Shown one piece after another: positions 1 to 6,307 of a stretch of DNA of 15,893 bases. The first letter of the stretch is position 1; every line of letters begins with the position of its first letter. The translations under genes and the position numbers were made by a program. The notes under the pieces were generated by a model. It searched no databases and was not told the origin of the DNA. It was given only the letters and a program-made list of their open reading frames with translations. Source of the DNA: JAYUHK01 sp043778415 (GTDB taxonomy: Bacteria > Bacteroidota > Bacteroidia > Chitinophagales > Saprospiraceae); the NCBI GenBank assembly GCA_043778415.1, contig JAYWGG010000259.1, forward strand, positions 1 to 15,893, written 5' to 3'.

Positions 1-3
1 TTG

Positions 4-798
4 ATGCGAAAGCTCAAAGAAGTTTTACTCAAAGAAGACCGAGATGAACTCAAAGAGATACAAACTATCCTCAACGACCCGTTTCGATTTTCTGAAAAAG
101 TAGCTCCTATCGTAGAGCAACGCATTGATTTTTTGAAAAAAAATTTTCCGAAGGAATTTCGCAATTCGGTGGAAAATATTGTAGATGCCAAGATAAAAGC
201 GTCGCAAGACGAGCTGCTGAACGTACTCTATCCGACCATCGGAAAGATGATAAAAAAATACATCGCTTACCAGTTTCAGTTGATGAAAGAATCAATTGAC
301 GAGCGAATGAACGCCATTTTTTCTTTTCGGGGCTTGGCGATGCGGACTCGGTACAGACTTCTCGGCGTGAGCGGCGGCGATATGCTGTTGAGTTCGATAG
401 ATGGACCTGTTATTGAAGAAATATACGTCATCGAGCGCGACTCGGGGCTGCTGATGGGCAGTGCTTCGCTGCACCTAACGATTGACAGCGAAGTGATAGC
501 GGGTATGCTGACGGCTATAAAATCATTCGTAGAAGACGCTTTTCAGCGCGAAAAAGAAGATTTGGAAATGATAGAGTACGGAACGTATAAGATTTTTATC
601 CAAAATTTTCATTCCTACTACATCGCAGTCGCTATGAGCGGCTCTCTTTCGGCGGCAGAAAAAGAAAAACTGTCGGATTCACTGCTCGATTTTGCAGAAA
701 AAGAACTCGCAATGCTCTTAAAAAGCGATGACCAAACCAACCACCACGAAATATCAGAAAGATTGGGAAAATTTTTCAATAGTAAAAAACCAAACTAA
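4..798 (+). CDS. Roadblock/longin-like domain protein next to a small GTPase
   Basis: First gene of the GTPase cluster, 264 residues from the ATG at 4. The window starts three bases earlier with an in-frame TTG, so an upstream start cannot be excluded. Residues 1-110 are highly charged and helical. Residues about 135-235 alternate as strand-strand-helix-three strands-helix: a hydrophobic strand ending in a DSGLLMG turn, a long helix (about 162-180), strands around IEYGTYKIFI and YYIAVAMSG, then a C-terminal helix. This order fits the roadblock/longin/profilin-like folds that serve as partners or regulators of small GTPases (for example MglB for MglA). I recall similar regions in Bacteroidota proteins annotated as OmpA-family, but no OmpA domain is present here. 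No signal peptide or membrane segment is visible, so it is probably cytoplasmic. The gap to the GTPase gene is 33 bp, which suggests co-transcription. Fold and regulator role are inferences. Confidence 0.75.
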   Translation: MRKLKEVLLKEDRDELKEIQTILNDPFRFSEKVAPIVEQRIDFLKKNFPKEFRNSVENIVDAKIKASQDELLNVLYPTIGKMIKKYIAYQFQLMKESIDERMNAIFSFRGLAMRTRYRLLGVSGGDMLLSSIDGPVIEEIYVIERDSGLLMGSASLHLTIDSEVIAGMLTAIKSFVEDAFQREKEDLEMIEYGTYKIFIQNFHSYYIAVAMSGSLSAAEKEKLSDSLLDFAEKELAMLLKSDDQTNHHEISERLGKFFNSKKPN

Positions 799-831
799 AA
801 TAAATAAAACTAACTAATAACAGTCAAAAAA

Positions 832-1326
832 ATGATTAGCAAAAAAGTAATACTCACAGGCAGCTTCGGCGTAGGTAAAACCTCACTTTTCAACCAATTT
901 ATCTACGAAACTTTCAGCGATAAATACCTCACCACTATCGGCGTAAAAGTCAATAAAAAGTCTGTCACAGTAGGCACGGAGGAAGTATCTATCCTTCTCT
1001 GGGATATTGCTGGTGAAGTATCGCAGGACAAAGTTCCCAATTCGTACCTGTTGGGAGCGGCGGCAGTTTTTTATGTCTTTGACCTCAATCGCCCGACCAC
1101 TTACAAAAATTTGGAAACCGACTTGGTGCATCTCCGCAATCTGCTTCCCCACGCCACCATTCGGGTAGTAGGCAACAAAAAAGATTTATTGACCGACGAG
1201 CAGTTGCAGGCACTTGGCTCCGAAATGCCTATCAGTTGGGACGTGCTGACCAGTGCGAAAACTGGCGAGAATGTAGAAAGCCTCTTCACCCAGCTCGCCC
1301 AAGAATTTGTAGCGGAGCTGAAATAA
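832..1326 (+). CDS. Rab/Ras-like small GTPase
   Basis: A single-domain small GTPase of 164 residues, about the size of the Ras/Rab G domain. The nucleotide-binding motifs are complete: P-loop GSFGVGKT (10-17), switch I Thr35 in TTIGV, switch II DIAGE (58-62), base-recognition NKKD (115-118) and SAK (141-143). The residue matching Ras Gln61 is Glu62, so intrinsic hydrolysis may differ from Ras. The C-terminus ends in AELK with no cysteine for prenylation, so it is not membrane-anchored by lipid. It lies 33 bp downstream of a roadblock/longin-like protein and 41 bp upstream of a PAS-like protein, an arrangement that suggests a GTP-dependent switch with dedicated partners. Bacterial relatives include MglA (polarity) and Rup-type GTPases. 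The motif distribution is closer to Rab/Ras than to MglA, but the assignment to a subfamily is uncertain. The GTPase identity is secure; the pathway is unknown. Confidence 0.93.
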   Translation: MISKKVILTGSFGVGKTSLFNQFIYETFSDKYLTTIGVKVNKKSVTVGTEEVSILLWDIAGEVSQDKVPNSYLLGAAAVFYVFDLNRPTTYKNLETDLVHLRNLLPHATIRVVGNKKDLLTDEQLQALGSEMPISWDVLTSAKTGENVESLFTQLAQEFVAELK

Positions 1327-1367
1327 ATCAAATTTTAACCCCAATATTTTAACGTAATCTGAAGCAG

Positions 1368-1790
1368 ATGAGCTTTCTTCAACGCTACCAACGTCACTTT
1401 CTTTCTGATGCGGACAACTGCCAACACATTGTTATGGACGAGCAAGGGCGCATCGAAGAAAGTGACGACAAACTTTTTTCGACCCAAAGCCTACTGCACG
1501 CACCCGTGACAGCATGGAATCATTTTGTGGAAAGTATTTTTCCGTCGCTTTTGCAGCTCGCTCCCGAAAGTCCCGAAGTTCATTTTTATAAGGTAGAGCC
1601 AGACCACCTTGCGCTCATGCCCGGCTATTACGATTTTTCGTTCCGATGTCTGCACCAAGAGGGCGCAAAAAAATATATTCTTTGGAAAATTTTAGACCTC
1701 ACTTCAGACTATGTGAGCCTGAAACACAACCAGCAAAATAGCCACGACACAGAGATTAGTCGCCAACTCAAAGAACTTACTCAACGTTGA
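1368..1790 (+). CDS. Small PAS-like protein of the GTPase cluster
   Basis: I do not recognise this 140-residue protein as a named family. The pattern is reminiscent of a PAS-type sensor: an early strand and turn (HIVMDEQGRIEESDD, about 20-34), a central helical part containing WNHFVESIFPSLLQL, a strand pair (about 68-96), and a final strand that ends in WKILDLTSDY, like the last PAS strand before an output helix. The tail (about 115-140) is polar and helical and stops before any kinase or cyclase domain. There is no signal peptide or membrane segment. It begins 41 bp after the GTPase gene on the same strand, so it is likely part of the same transcript and may sense a signal or dock with the GTPase module. 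The PAS reading is an inference from pattern alone. Confidence 0.65.
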   Translation: MSFLQRYQRHFLSDADNCQHIVMDEQGRIEESDDKLFSTQSLLHAPVTAWNHFVESIFPSLLQLAPESPEVHFYKVEPDHLALMPGYYDFSFRCLHQEGAKKYILWKILDLTSDYVSLKHNQQNSHDTEISRQLKELTQR

Positions 1791-1887
1791 GGGCGCGATA
1801 TTTGGGTAAGCGGTCAGAAGTCACGAATCGACGTTTTTGACCGCTCCGAGCCGTAGAAACTACCCCTAAAAAGCCAAAAAAAAATTT

Positions 1888-2412
1888 ATGACCCTCCGCG
1901 AACTGTTTGAACTTCTGGCACAAAATCCGATTTATCTGTTGGGATATTTTGGCTTACTTCCTTTCACCGCGCTGCTCGCGAGCTGGCTCGGCAGAGGCGA
2001 AGGACACCTTTCACCTTGGAAATACCTCTACACGACACTGATTTATTTGATTTGTATTCCCGGCGTGTTCGCCGTTACGTTGAGCATTTACCTCTTCCTT
2101 TTTGAGCGCAGAAGTATCTTTGACACGGACGTTTATACGCAGATTCTACCCGTAGTTTCGATGCTGCTCACGCTGTGGCTCATTCGTGCCAACGTAGATT
2201 TGGACCAAATACCTGGCTTCCAAAAACTATCGGGTCTGATAACAATGATAACCGCCACTCTCGCCTTTATGTGGCTCATCGACCGCACCCATATCTACGT
2301 TTTTTCCTACCTTCCATTTCCGCAAGCCCTACTGATTTTCGCGGGCTTATTTCTTGTTATTCGGTTCGGTTGGTCGCGTTTTTTTGGCGGCACACGCACC
2401 AATCAAGCGTAG
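1888..2412 (+). CDS. Five-helix integral membrane protein
   Basis: A hydrophobic protein of 174 residues with about five membrane-spanning segments, near 15-34, 46-72, 84-101, 113-131 and 144-161. The loops are short, and the C-terminal tail is basic and polar (RFFGGTRTNQA), which favours a cytoplasmic end. No catalytic motif, transporter signature or binding-protein signature is visible, so no function is proposed. It follows the PAS-like gene after 97 bp, a gap that contains an 8-bp inverted repeat (1809-1816 with 1838-1845), so it may be co-transcribed or have its own promoter. The context suggests it could be the membrane partner of the upstream GTPase module, but that is inference from position only. 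The start ATG follows an A-rich stretch without a Shine-Dalgarno site. Confidence 0.75.
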   Translation: MTLRELFELLAQNPIYLLGYFGLLPFTALLASWLGRGEGHLSPWKYLYTTLIYLICIPGVFAVTLSIYLFLFERRSIFDTDVYTQILPVVSMLLTLWLIRANVDLDQIPGFQKLSGLITMITATLAFMWLIDRTHIYVFSYLPFPQALLIFAGLFLVIRFGWSRFFGGTRTNQA

Positions 2413-2441
2413 GATTTTTTTGGGTTTAAATATTTTTGCAG

Positions 2442-2507
2442 AACACTTTATGATTAAATAATTCTGTAAATAATTGATAATCAATTATTTACAGAATTAA
2501 AAGTGTT
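2442..2507. repeat. Long perfect hairpin between convergent genes
   Basis: A 19-bp perfect inverted repeat (2459-2477 with 2481-2499) has a three-base TAA loop. It is extended by an 8-bp outer arm (2442-2449 with 2500-2507), interrupted only on the left by nine unpaired bases. It lies between a + strand gene ending at 2412 and a - strand gene ending at 2684, so it could stop transcription from both sides. It is A/T-rich and lacks a clear U-tract, so it is not a textbook intrinsic terminator. Confidence 0.8.
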
Positions 2508-2524
2508 TATCGTCAAATAAACAT

Positions 2525-2683
2525 AGGAATGAGGAAAAAATAAGGTATTTAATTTTTTCAAATAAATTCAATCAATAACAAGGCATTTTTGAGGCGCAAC
2601 GCAGGGCGTTGTAACGAAAAAATAACGCAGTGATTGGGCGTAATTTAGCAGAAAAAATGAGTAATTTATTTTAGATACATTCC
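2525..2683 (+). repeat. MITE-like repeat, copy A (about 159 bp, near full length)
   Basis: The ends carry imperfect inverted repeats: the left end reads AGGAATGAGG and the right end, on the opposite strand, reads AGGAATGTATC. The interior contains a short hairpin with 6-bp arms CAACGC/GCGTTG (around 2600-2614). The first 96 bases match the element starting at 15798 with only three mismatches. Shorter relatives that keep only the two ends lie at 5124-5207 and 14808-14850. No transposase is encoded and no convincing target-site duplication is visible. The right end abuts the stop codon of the phosphoglycerate dehydrogenase gene. Confidence 0.8.
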
Positions 2684-3637
2684 TTACTTATCGTCCCCAA
2701 AAAAAGCGATGATTTGGTCAGCGAGTTCCGTACCGATGTTTATTTGCGCCTCTTGCGTTTCTGCGCCGACGTGTGGCGAAACGGAAATCCGCGCGTGCTG
2801 CACCAACGCCTCGCTCGGTGTAGGCTCATTGGTGAAAACGTCCAAACCCGCACCTGCCAATCTGCCTTCGTTGAGTGCGTCGAGCAAAGCCTGCTCATCT
2901 ATCGCGCCGCCGCGAGCAGTATTGATAATAAATGCAGTTTTTTTCATCTTTGCGATTTCTGCTTTCCCAATCACGGGCTTATCTACTCCCGGAATATGGA
3001 CGGTCAAAAAATCACATTTAGGCAGCACGTCCTCCAACTTTTCGGTTTGGAGGCGAATAGAAAAATTAATATTTTTTTGACCAAAAATCGGAATTTTTAT
3101 TTCCGCCTCCGCAATAAAAGGATCTATGGGCAGCACCCGAAAGCCCATGCCCAACGCCATGCGCGCTATCGCTTGACCGATGCGCCCGAACCCAACAATG
3201 CCCAAAGTCTTGCCTTGTAGCTGGATACCGCCCGACAAGCTACTTTTCAGATTCTTGAAAGTCGCCGAAGTCATCTCCCGATTAGAAACTTGCAGCGAGC
3301 GAGCGAGCGTAAAAATATGCCCCAAAGCCAACTCCGCCACCGCTTGCGAAGAAGCCGCAGGCGTGTTGATGACTGCGATTCCCTTGCTGCGCGCGTACTC
3401 TACGTCGATATTATCCATACCTACGCCTCCGCGAGCGATGATTTTAAGATTCGGACACGCATCTATCAATTCTTTGCGAACTTTGGTCGCGCTACGCACA
3501 ATGATTACGTCGTAATCCTGCAAAGCGGTAAGCAAATTTTCTTGAGCAATTTTTTCCGTATCTACTTGATAATCAGCTTCTTCGAGCAATAATTTTCCGT
3601 CTGGGTGTATGCCATCATTGGCTAATATCTTTATCAT
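2684..3637 (-). CDS. serA: D-3-phosphoglycerate dehydrogenase, short form
   Basis: A 317-residue D-isomer-specific 2-hydroxyacid dehydrogenase. It has the Rossmann NAD motif GFGRIG (149-154) and the family's catalytic triad: Arg242 in NTARGG, Glu271 in FTNEP and His289 in SPHVGAE. The substrate-domain features (VRSATKV near 47-53, GGVGMDNID near 70-78) match phosphoglycerate dehydrogenases, which oxidise 3-phosphoglycerate to 3-phosphohydroxypyruvate as the first step of serine synthesis. It ends right after the catalytic domain, with no ACT or ASB domain, so feedback inhibition by serine in the E. coli manner is not expected. It is a lone gene; the usual partner SerC is not in the window. 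The stop codon overlaps the edge of a MITE-like repeat. Another 2-hydroxyacid dehydrogenase is possible, but the SerA motifs fit best. Confidence 0.88.
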   Translation of the reverse strand: MIKILANDGIHPDGKLLLEEADYQVDTEKIAQENLLTALQDYDVIIVRSATKVRKELIDACPNLKIIARGGVGMDNIDVEYARSKGIAVINTPAASSQAVAELALGHIFTLARSLQVSNREMTSATFKNLKSSLSGGIQLQGKTLGIVGFGRIGQAIARMALGMGFRVLPIDPFIAEAEIKIPIFGQKNINFSIRLQTEKLEDVLPKCDFLTVHIPGVDKPVIGKAEIAKMKKTAFIINTARGGAIDEQALLDALNEGRLAGAGLDVFTNEPTPSEALVQHARISVSPHVGAETQEAQINIGTELADQIIAFFGDDK

Positions 3638-3837
3638 TTTTTATGTTTGTATTGGACTAAAAAAATAGTTAGTGTAAAAAGTACACTCACAAAGGTCGTT
3701 ATTTTTTTCACAAAACCGAATGTATTGACTGCGAAATAAAAAACATACGATAAAAGGGTTTTAAGAATACTTAAATTCTGTACCTTCACGTTGTGTTTTA
3801 CGATTTAGTTCCGCCACAATTTACCAATCACCATACA

Positions 3838-4407
3838 ATGCGCAACCTATTTTTTGGGACTCTTTCTTTTTTAATCTCCACGACATTGGGTTGTGGCGGC
3901 GACGGCAACGAGCTGGCGCGCGCCAACGAAGTATTGACCGCAGACCAACTTGCTATCGAAACGGCGAAAGACGTAGAGATACTTTACAGCGATTCGGCAG
4001 TGGTGCGAGTGCGCATCAACGGCTCTCGACTGCTCAATTATTTAGACAAAGAAAATCCCCGTCAAGAGTTTCCCGAAGGCATCAAGATTGATTTTTTTGA
4101 TAAAGAAAAAAATATCGAAAGCACTCTGACTGCCAAATACGCCATGCGCGACCTCAAACGAAACCAAGTCAATGTCCGCGACAGCGTGGTCTGGAAAAGT
4201 AAGAAACAGGAAACATTGGAAACGGAGGAACTCGTGTGGAACGAGCTACAAGGCGACGTGCGGTCTTCCAAATTTGTCAAAATGACGAAGCCCGACGAGG
4301 TCATCGTGGGCTACGGATTCCAGTCCAACCAAGATTTTACTCGCTGGTCGATTACCGCGCCGCAAGGTCATTTTCCTGCCAAAAACCTCACACCCGACGC
4401 ACTTTAG
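3838..4407 (+). CDS. lptC: LptC-like LPS export lipoprotein
   Basis: 189 residues from the ATG at 3838. An in-frame ATG at 3793 would add 15 polar residues before the signal peptide, so it is rejected. The N-terminus is a lipoprotein signal with lipobox TLGC (Cys19). After a Gly/Asp-rich linker, the body is strand-rich in the manner of LptC/LptA jellyroll domains (a GIKIDFFDKEKN strand-turn, a strand ending in TLTAKYAMRD, then NQVNVRDSVVW and ETEELVWNE repeats). LptC receives lipopolysaccharide from the LptB2FG transporter and passes it to LptA at the inner membrane. Bacteroidota LptC proteins are commonly lipoprotein-like. There is no other Lpt gene nearby. The assignment rests on the periodic strand pattern and typical size, not on a search. 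Confidence 0.82.
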   Translation: MRNLFFGTLSFLISTTLGCGGDGNELARANEVLTADQLAIETAKDVEILYSDSAVVRVRINGSRLLNYLDKENPRQEFPEGIKIDFFDKEKNIESTLTAKYAMRDLKRNQVNVRDSVVWKSKKQETLETEELVWNELQGDVRSSKFVKMTKPDEVIVGYGFQSNQDFTRWSITAPQGHFPAKNLTPDAL

Positions 4408-4419
4408 AACACAAAATAG

Positions 4420-4480
4420 AAAACGCTGTCAAGGTTCGTTTTTTTACATTCCTCAAAACCTTGACAGCGTCAGCGTTTTT
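4420..4480. terminator. Bidirectional terminator between lptC and the DUF937 gene
   Basis: Perfect 13-bp arms at 4424-4436 (CGCTGTCAAGGTT) and 4457-4469 flank a 20-base loop. The + strand continues into T-rich AGCGTTTTTTATTT, and on the - strand the stem is followed by TTTTCTATTTTG. It lies between convergent genes ending at 4407 and 4480, so it can serve both. The 17-base arm AAAACGCTGTCAAGGTT recurs with one change on the - strand at 14274-14290. Confidence 0.78.
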
Positions 4481-5082
4481 TATTTCTTAAAAAACATATT
4501 CATTCCCATTCCCGCGAGGTCGTCGAGAATACTGCCGTCGTGGTCTTTGTCCAAAAACTGCGACACCAAGCCCATGATAGGATTTTGGGCAGCGTGTTGG
4601 TCGGCTGCGCCAGTGAGCAAGGAAGCAACGCCGCCTGCATCTAACCCGTTTTGTTGCTTTTGCTGTCCCAACATTCCCATCAGAAGCGGTGCCAAACTGG
4701 TCAGCAAGCTACCCGATTGGCTGGCGTTGAGTCCGCTGTTTTGACTAATCATTTGCGTGATACCGCCGAGTTTGTCGCCCAAAAGGTGCTGCAAGATACC
4801 TGCGCCATTCGCCGTTGGCGTTTGTTGAGCTGCGCCGCCGCCGCCTAAAAATCCCGTAATATCGTTGAGAATACTTCCGTCGTGGTCGCGGTCGAGTGCG
4901 CCCGCGAGCGCGCTTGCTCCGTCGGTAGTGGAGGCGTTTTTGCTCAACGCACCGAGCAGCGTGGCGACCACACTGTTGGCGGCTGTCGAAGTTTGTTGCG
5001 GGTCGCCCCCAATTTGTTTGCTCAACTGGTCAATAACACCGCCGCCTAATTGGCTTTGGACAAGGTCTAAAAAATTTGGCAT
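4480..5082 (-). CDS. DUF937/YidB-like protein with two DxDHDG loops
   Basis: A 200-residue Gly/Ala/Gln-rich soluble protein of the DUF937 type, with the start motif FLDLVQSQLGGG and repeated helices of the form SLLxSLAPLLMGMLG. It has no signal peptide or membrane segment. Two near-identical loops, DRDHDGSILND (64-74) and DKDHDGSILDD (178-188), resemble calcium-binding DxDxDG loops, with Asp at positions 1, 3, 5 and 11; one follows each half of the protein. This suggests an internal duplication. The function of DUF937 proteins is unknown. A minus-strand -7 box at 5234-5241 would place a MITE copy (5124-5207) within the 5' leader. Convergent with lptC across a shared terminator. Confidence 0.82.
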   Translation of the reverse strand: MPNFLDLVQSQLGGGVIDQLSKQIGGDPQQTSTAANSVVATLLGALSKNASTTDGASALAGALDRDHDGSILNDITGFLGGGGAAQQTPTANGAGILQHLLGDKLGGITQMISQNSGLNASQSGSLLTSLAPLLMGMLGQQKQQNGLDAGGVASLLTGAADQHAAQNPIMGLVSQFLDKDHDGSILDDLAGMGMNMFFKK

Positions 5083-5123
5083 AATTCTGAAGTTTTAAAA
5101 AATTAAAAATATCCTTATCTGTT

Positions 5124-5207
5124 AGGAACGCGTCCAAAATAAGTTACTGTATTCTGACTTGTCTTTTGCGCCACAATATTCAGTACTTAATTTTTTCTTC
5201 ATTCATT
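5124..5207 (-). repeat. MITE-like repeat, copy B (about 84 bp, internally deleted)
   Basis: Read on the - strand, it starts with a diverged left end (AATGAATGAAGAAAAAAT) and finishes with the right-end motif TTATTTTGGACGCGTTCCT, the same end as at 14832-14850. The middle of copy A is missing and replaced by about 40 unrelated bases. It lies between the predicted -7 box of the DUF937 gene and its start codon. Confidence 0.7.
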
Positions 5208-5233
5208 AGATGTTTTATCTGGGTTGGGGCGCA

Positions 5234-5241
5234 CAAATATA
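5234..5241 (-). promoter_or_regulatory. Bacteroidota -7 box for the DUF937 gene
   Basis: On the - strand the sequence reads TATATTTG, a full match to TAnnTTTG. It would start a transcript with a leader of roughly 145 bases containing MITE copy B. No good -33 TTTG box is visible at the expected distance. Confidence 0.5.
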
Positions 5242-5325
5242 GCACTGGTTTTCGGATAAATCTGAAAGGCAATTATTTTTTTTAAATAAAATGAAAAAAA
5301 ATTAGTAGAATCCAAAAAAGGCTCG

Positions 5326-5333
5326 TACATTTG
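5326..5333 (+). promoter_or_regulatory. Bacteroidota -7 box for tRNA-Val
   Basis: TACATTTG matches TAnnTTTG exactly and ends 21 bases before the mature tRNA 5' end. A clear -33 element is not visible in the A-rich sequence upstream. Confidence 0.65.
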
Positions 5334-5354
5334 CAATCGCTAAAGAAAAAAGAC

Positions 5355-5429
5355 GGGTTCATAGCTCAGCTGGTTCAGAGCATCTCGCTTACACCGAGAG
5401 GGTCGATGGTTCGAATCCTTCTGGACCCA
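5355..5429 (+). tRNA. tRNA-Val (anticodon UAC)
   Basis: A 75-base cloverleaf. The acceptor stem GGGTTCA pairs with TGGACCC, with one G-T wobble. The D arm reads AGCTCAGCTGGTTCAGAGC, the anticodon stem is TCTCG/CGAGA with loop CTTACAC giving anticodon TAC, and the T arm contains GGTTCGAATCC. The 3' CCA is not encoded (the discriminator A is followed by CG). It has its own -7 box at 5326 and a terminator at 5441-5470, so it is a single-gene unit. Confidence 0.96.
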
Positions 5430-5440
5430 CGTCGAAAAAG

Positions 5441-5470
5441 AGGCTTACAGAAATGTAAGCCTTTTTTTTT
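5441..5470 (+). terminator. Intrinsic terminator after tRNA-Val
   Basis: 8-bp arms AGGCTTAC/GTAAGCCT around a six-base loop, followed directly by a run of T residues. Confidence 0.85.
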
Positions 5471-5499
5471 GTGCTAAAAATTAACCTAAACCGCCATTT

Positions 5500-5538
5500 T
5501 GTCAGTATAAATAAAAATATTTGTCAAAATGTCAGTAT
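5500..5538 (+). promoter_or_regulatory. Direct repeats upstream of hsp20, possible activator sites
   Basis: TGTCAGTAT occurs at 5500-5508 and again at 5530-5538, exactly 30 bp apart, with a third TGTCA at 5522-5526. They lie about 51-104 bp upstream of the sigma-54 -24/-12 element, the usual range for enhancer sites. That they bind an activator is an inference from position. Confidence 0.4.
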
Positions 5539-5588
5539 TTTAACCCAAAAACTGTAAAATTGACCGCAAAAGAATAAAAAAATCACTT

Positions 5589-5604
5589 TGGTACGCCGAT
5601 TGCA
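5589..5604 (+). promoter_or_regulatory. Sigma-54 (-24/-12) promoter of hsp20
   Basis: TGGTACGCCGATTGCA matches TGGYACRNNNNTTGCW at every defined position. The invariant GG (5590-5591) and GC (5602-5603) are separated by 10 bases. A start about 12 bases downstream would give a leader of about 70 bases before the hsp20 ATG at 5684. Confidence 0.75.
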
Positions 5605-5683
5605 AAATATGAAATGTGAGGATTTCGGAGATAAGCTGAACGACTTCACAAAATTATTTTAAAAACTAAAAAAAATTAAAACC

Positions 5684-6118
5684 ATGATTAAGTACCATTC
5701 TTTTGCACCCACAAAACACATTTTGAACAATTTGGCAGATGAGTTTTTTAATCGCAGCATCGGCGATTTGGTCGGCGGCGACTTCAATAACAGTCACCCA
5801 GCAGTCAATATCTTGGAGCGCGCCAACGAATTTGCGATTCACTTGGCTGCGCCGGGCTTGGAGAAAGTAGATTTCAAAATTCAGTTGGAAAAAAACCAAC
5901 TCGTAGTGTCTGTCAAAAAAGAAAAAACAGCTTTGGCAGAAGGCGAAAAATTTACTCGTCGAGAGTTCGGTTATACAGAGTTTCGCCGTGCTTTCACGTT
6001 GCCTGATTCGATAGAAGTAGCAGCTATTAAAGCCAGCTACGAGCAGGGAATTTTGAGCCTCGTACTTCCTAAACTTGCAGAAAAACAACCGTCCAACAAG
6101 ACGATTGAAATTCAGTAA
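5684..6118 (+). CDS. Small heat-shock protein (Hsp20/alpha-crystallin family)
   Basis: A 144-residue ATP-independent holdase that binds unfolding proteins in the cytoplasm. The alpha-crystallin domain spans about 40-130: it opens with PAVNILERANEF and contains APGLEKVDFKI, the FRRAFTLPDSI strand and the family signature A-x4-G-x-L-x-L-x-LP (117-129, GILSLVLP). The C-terminal TIEI supplies the IxI motif that docks into neighbouring subunits during oligomerisation. It is a single-gene unit with a strong terminator. The promoter is a near-perfect sigma-54 element at 5589-5604, so expression probably needs an AAA+ activator; in E. coli ibpB a sigma-54 promoter is also reported. No HrcA CIRCE operator is visible upstream. 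Confidence 0.95.
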   Translation: MIKYHSFAPTKHILNNLADEFFNRSIGDLVGGDFNNSHPAVNILERANEFAIHLAAPGLEKVDFKIQLEKNQLVVSVKKEKTALAEGEKFTRREFGYTEFRRAFTLPDSIEVAAIKASYEQGILSLVLPKLAEKQPSNKTIEIQ

Positions 6119-6140
6119 TTTTTGCCAAAAAAAGATAAAA

Positions 6141-6180
6141 AAACTCCGTCGAGCAGCGAATGCGCGGCGGAGTTTTTTTT
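6141..6180 (+). terminator. Intrinsic terminator after hsp20
   Basis: An 11-bp stem, AAACTCCGTCG (6141-6151) pairing with CGGCGGAGTTT with one wobble, followed by a run of T residues. Confidence 0.85.
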
Positions 6181-6307
6181 TGACCTAATTTTAACAAAAC
6201 CTTATGACTGAAACGCCGTATAACACAAAATAAGAAACCCCAAACAGACGTTCTAAACTCAAATATCAATTATAACACAATCCATTCGACGCAGCAATTA
6301 TGAAAAG

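Noticed and set aside
1809..1845. 8-bp inverted repeat before the membrane-protein gene as a terminator
   Set aside because: The 21-base loop and absence of a T-run make a terminator unlikely; mentioned only in the gene entry.
3690..3697. Possible -7 box for the phosphoglycerate dehydrogenase gene (GACCTTTG on the - strand)
   Set aside because: The TA of the box is replaced by GA and no -33 box is visible; too weak to list.
5530..5604. HrcA CIRCE operator upstream of hsp20
   Set aside because: No TTAGCACTC-type inverted repeat is present.
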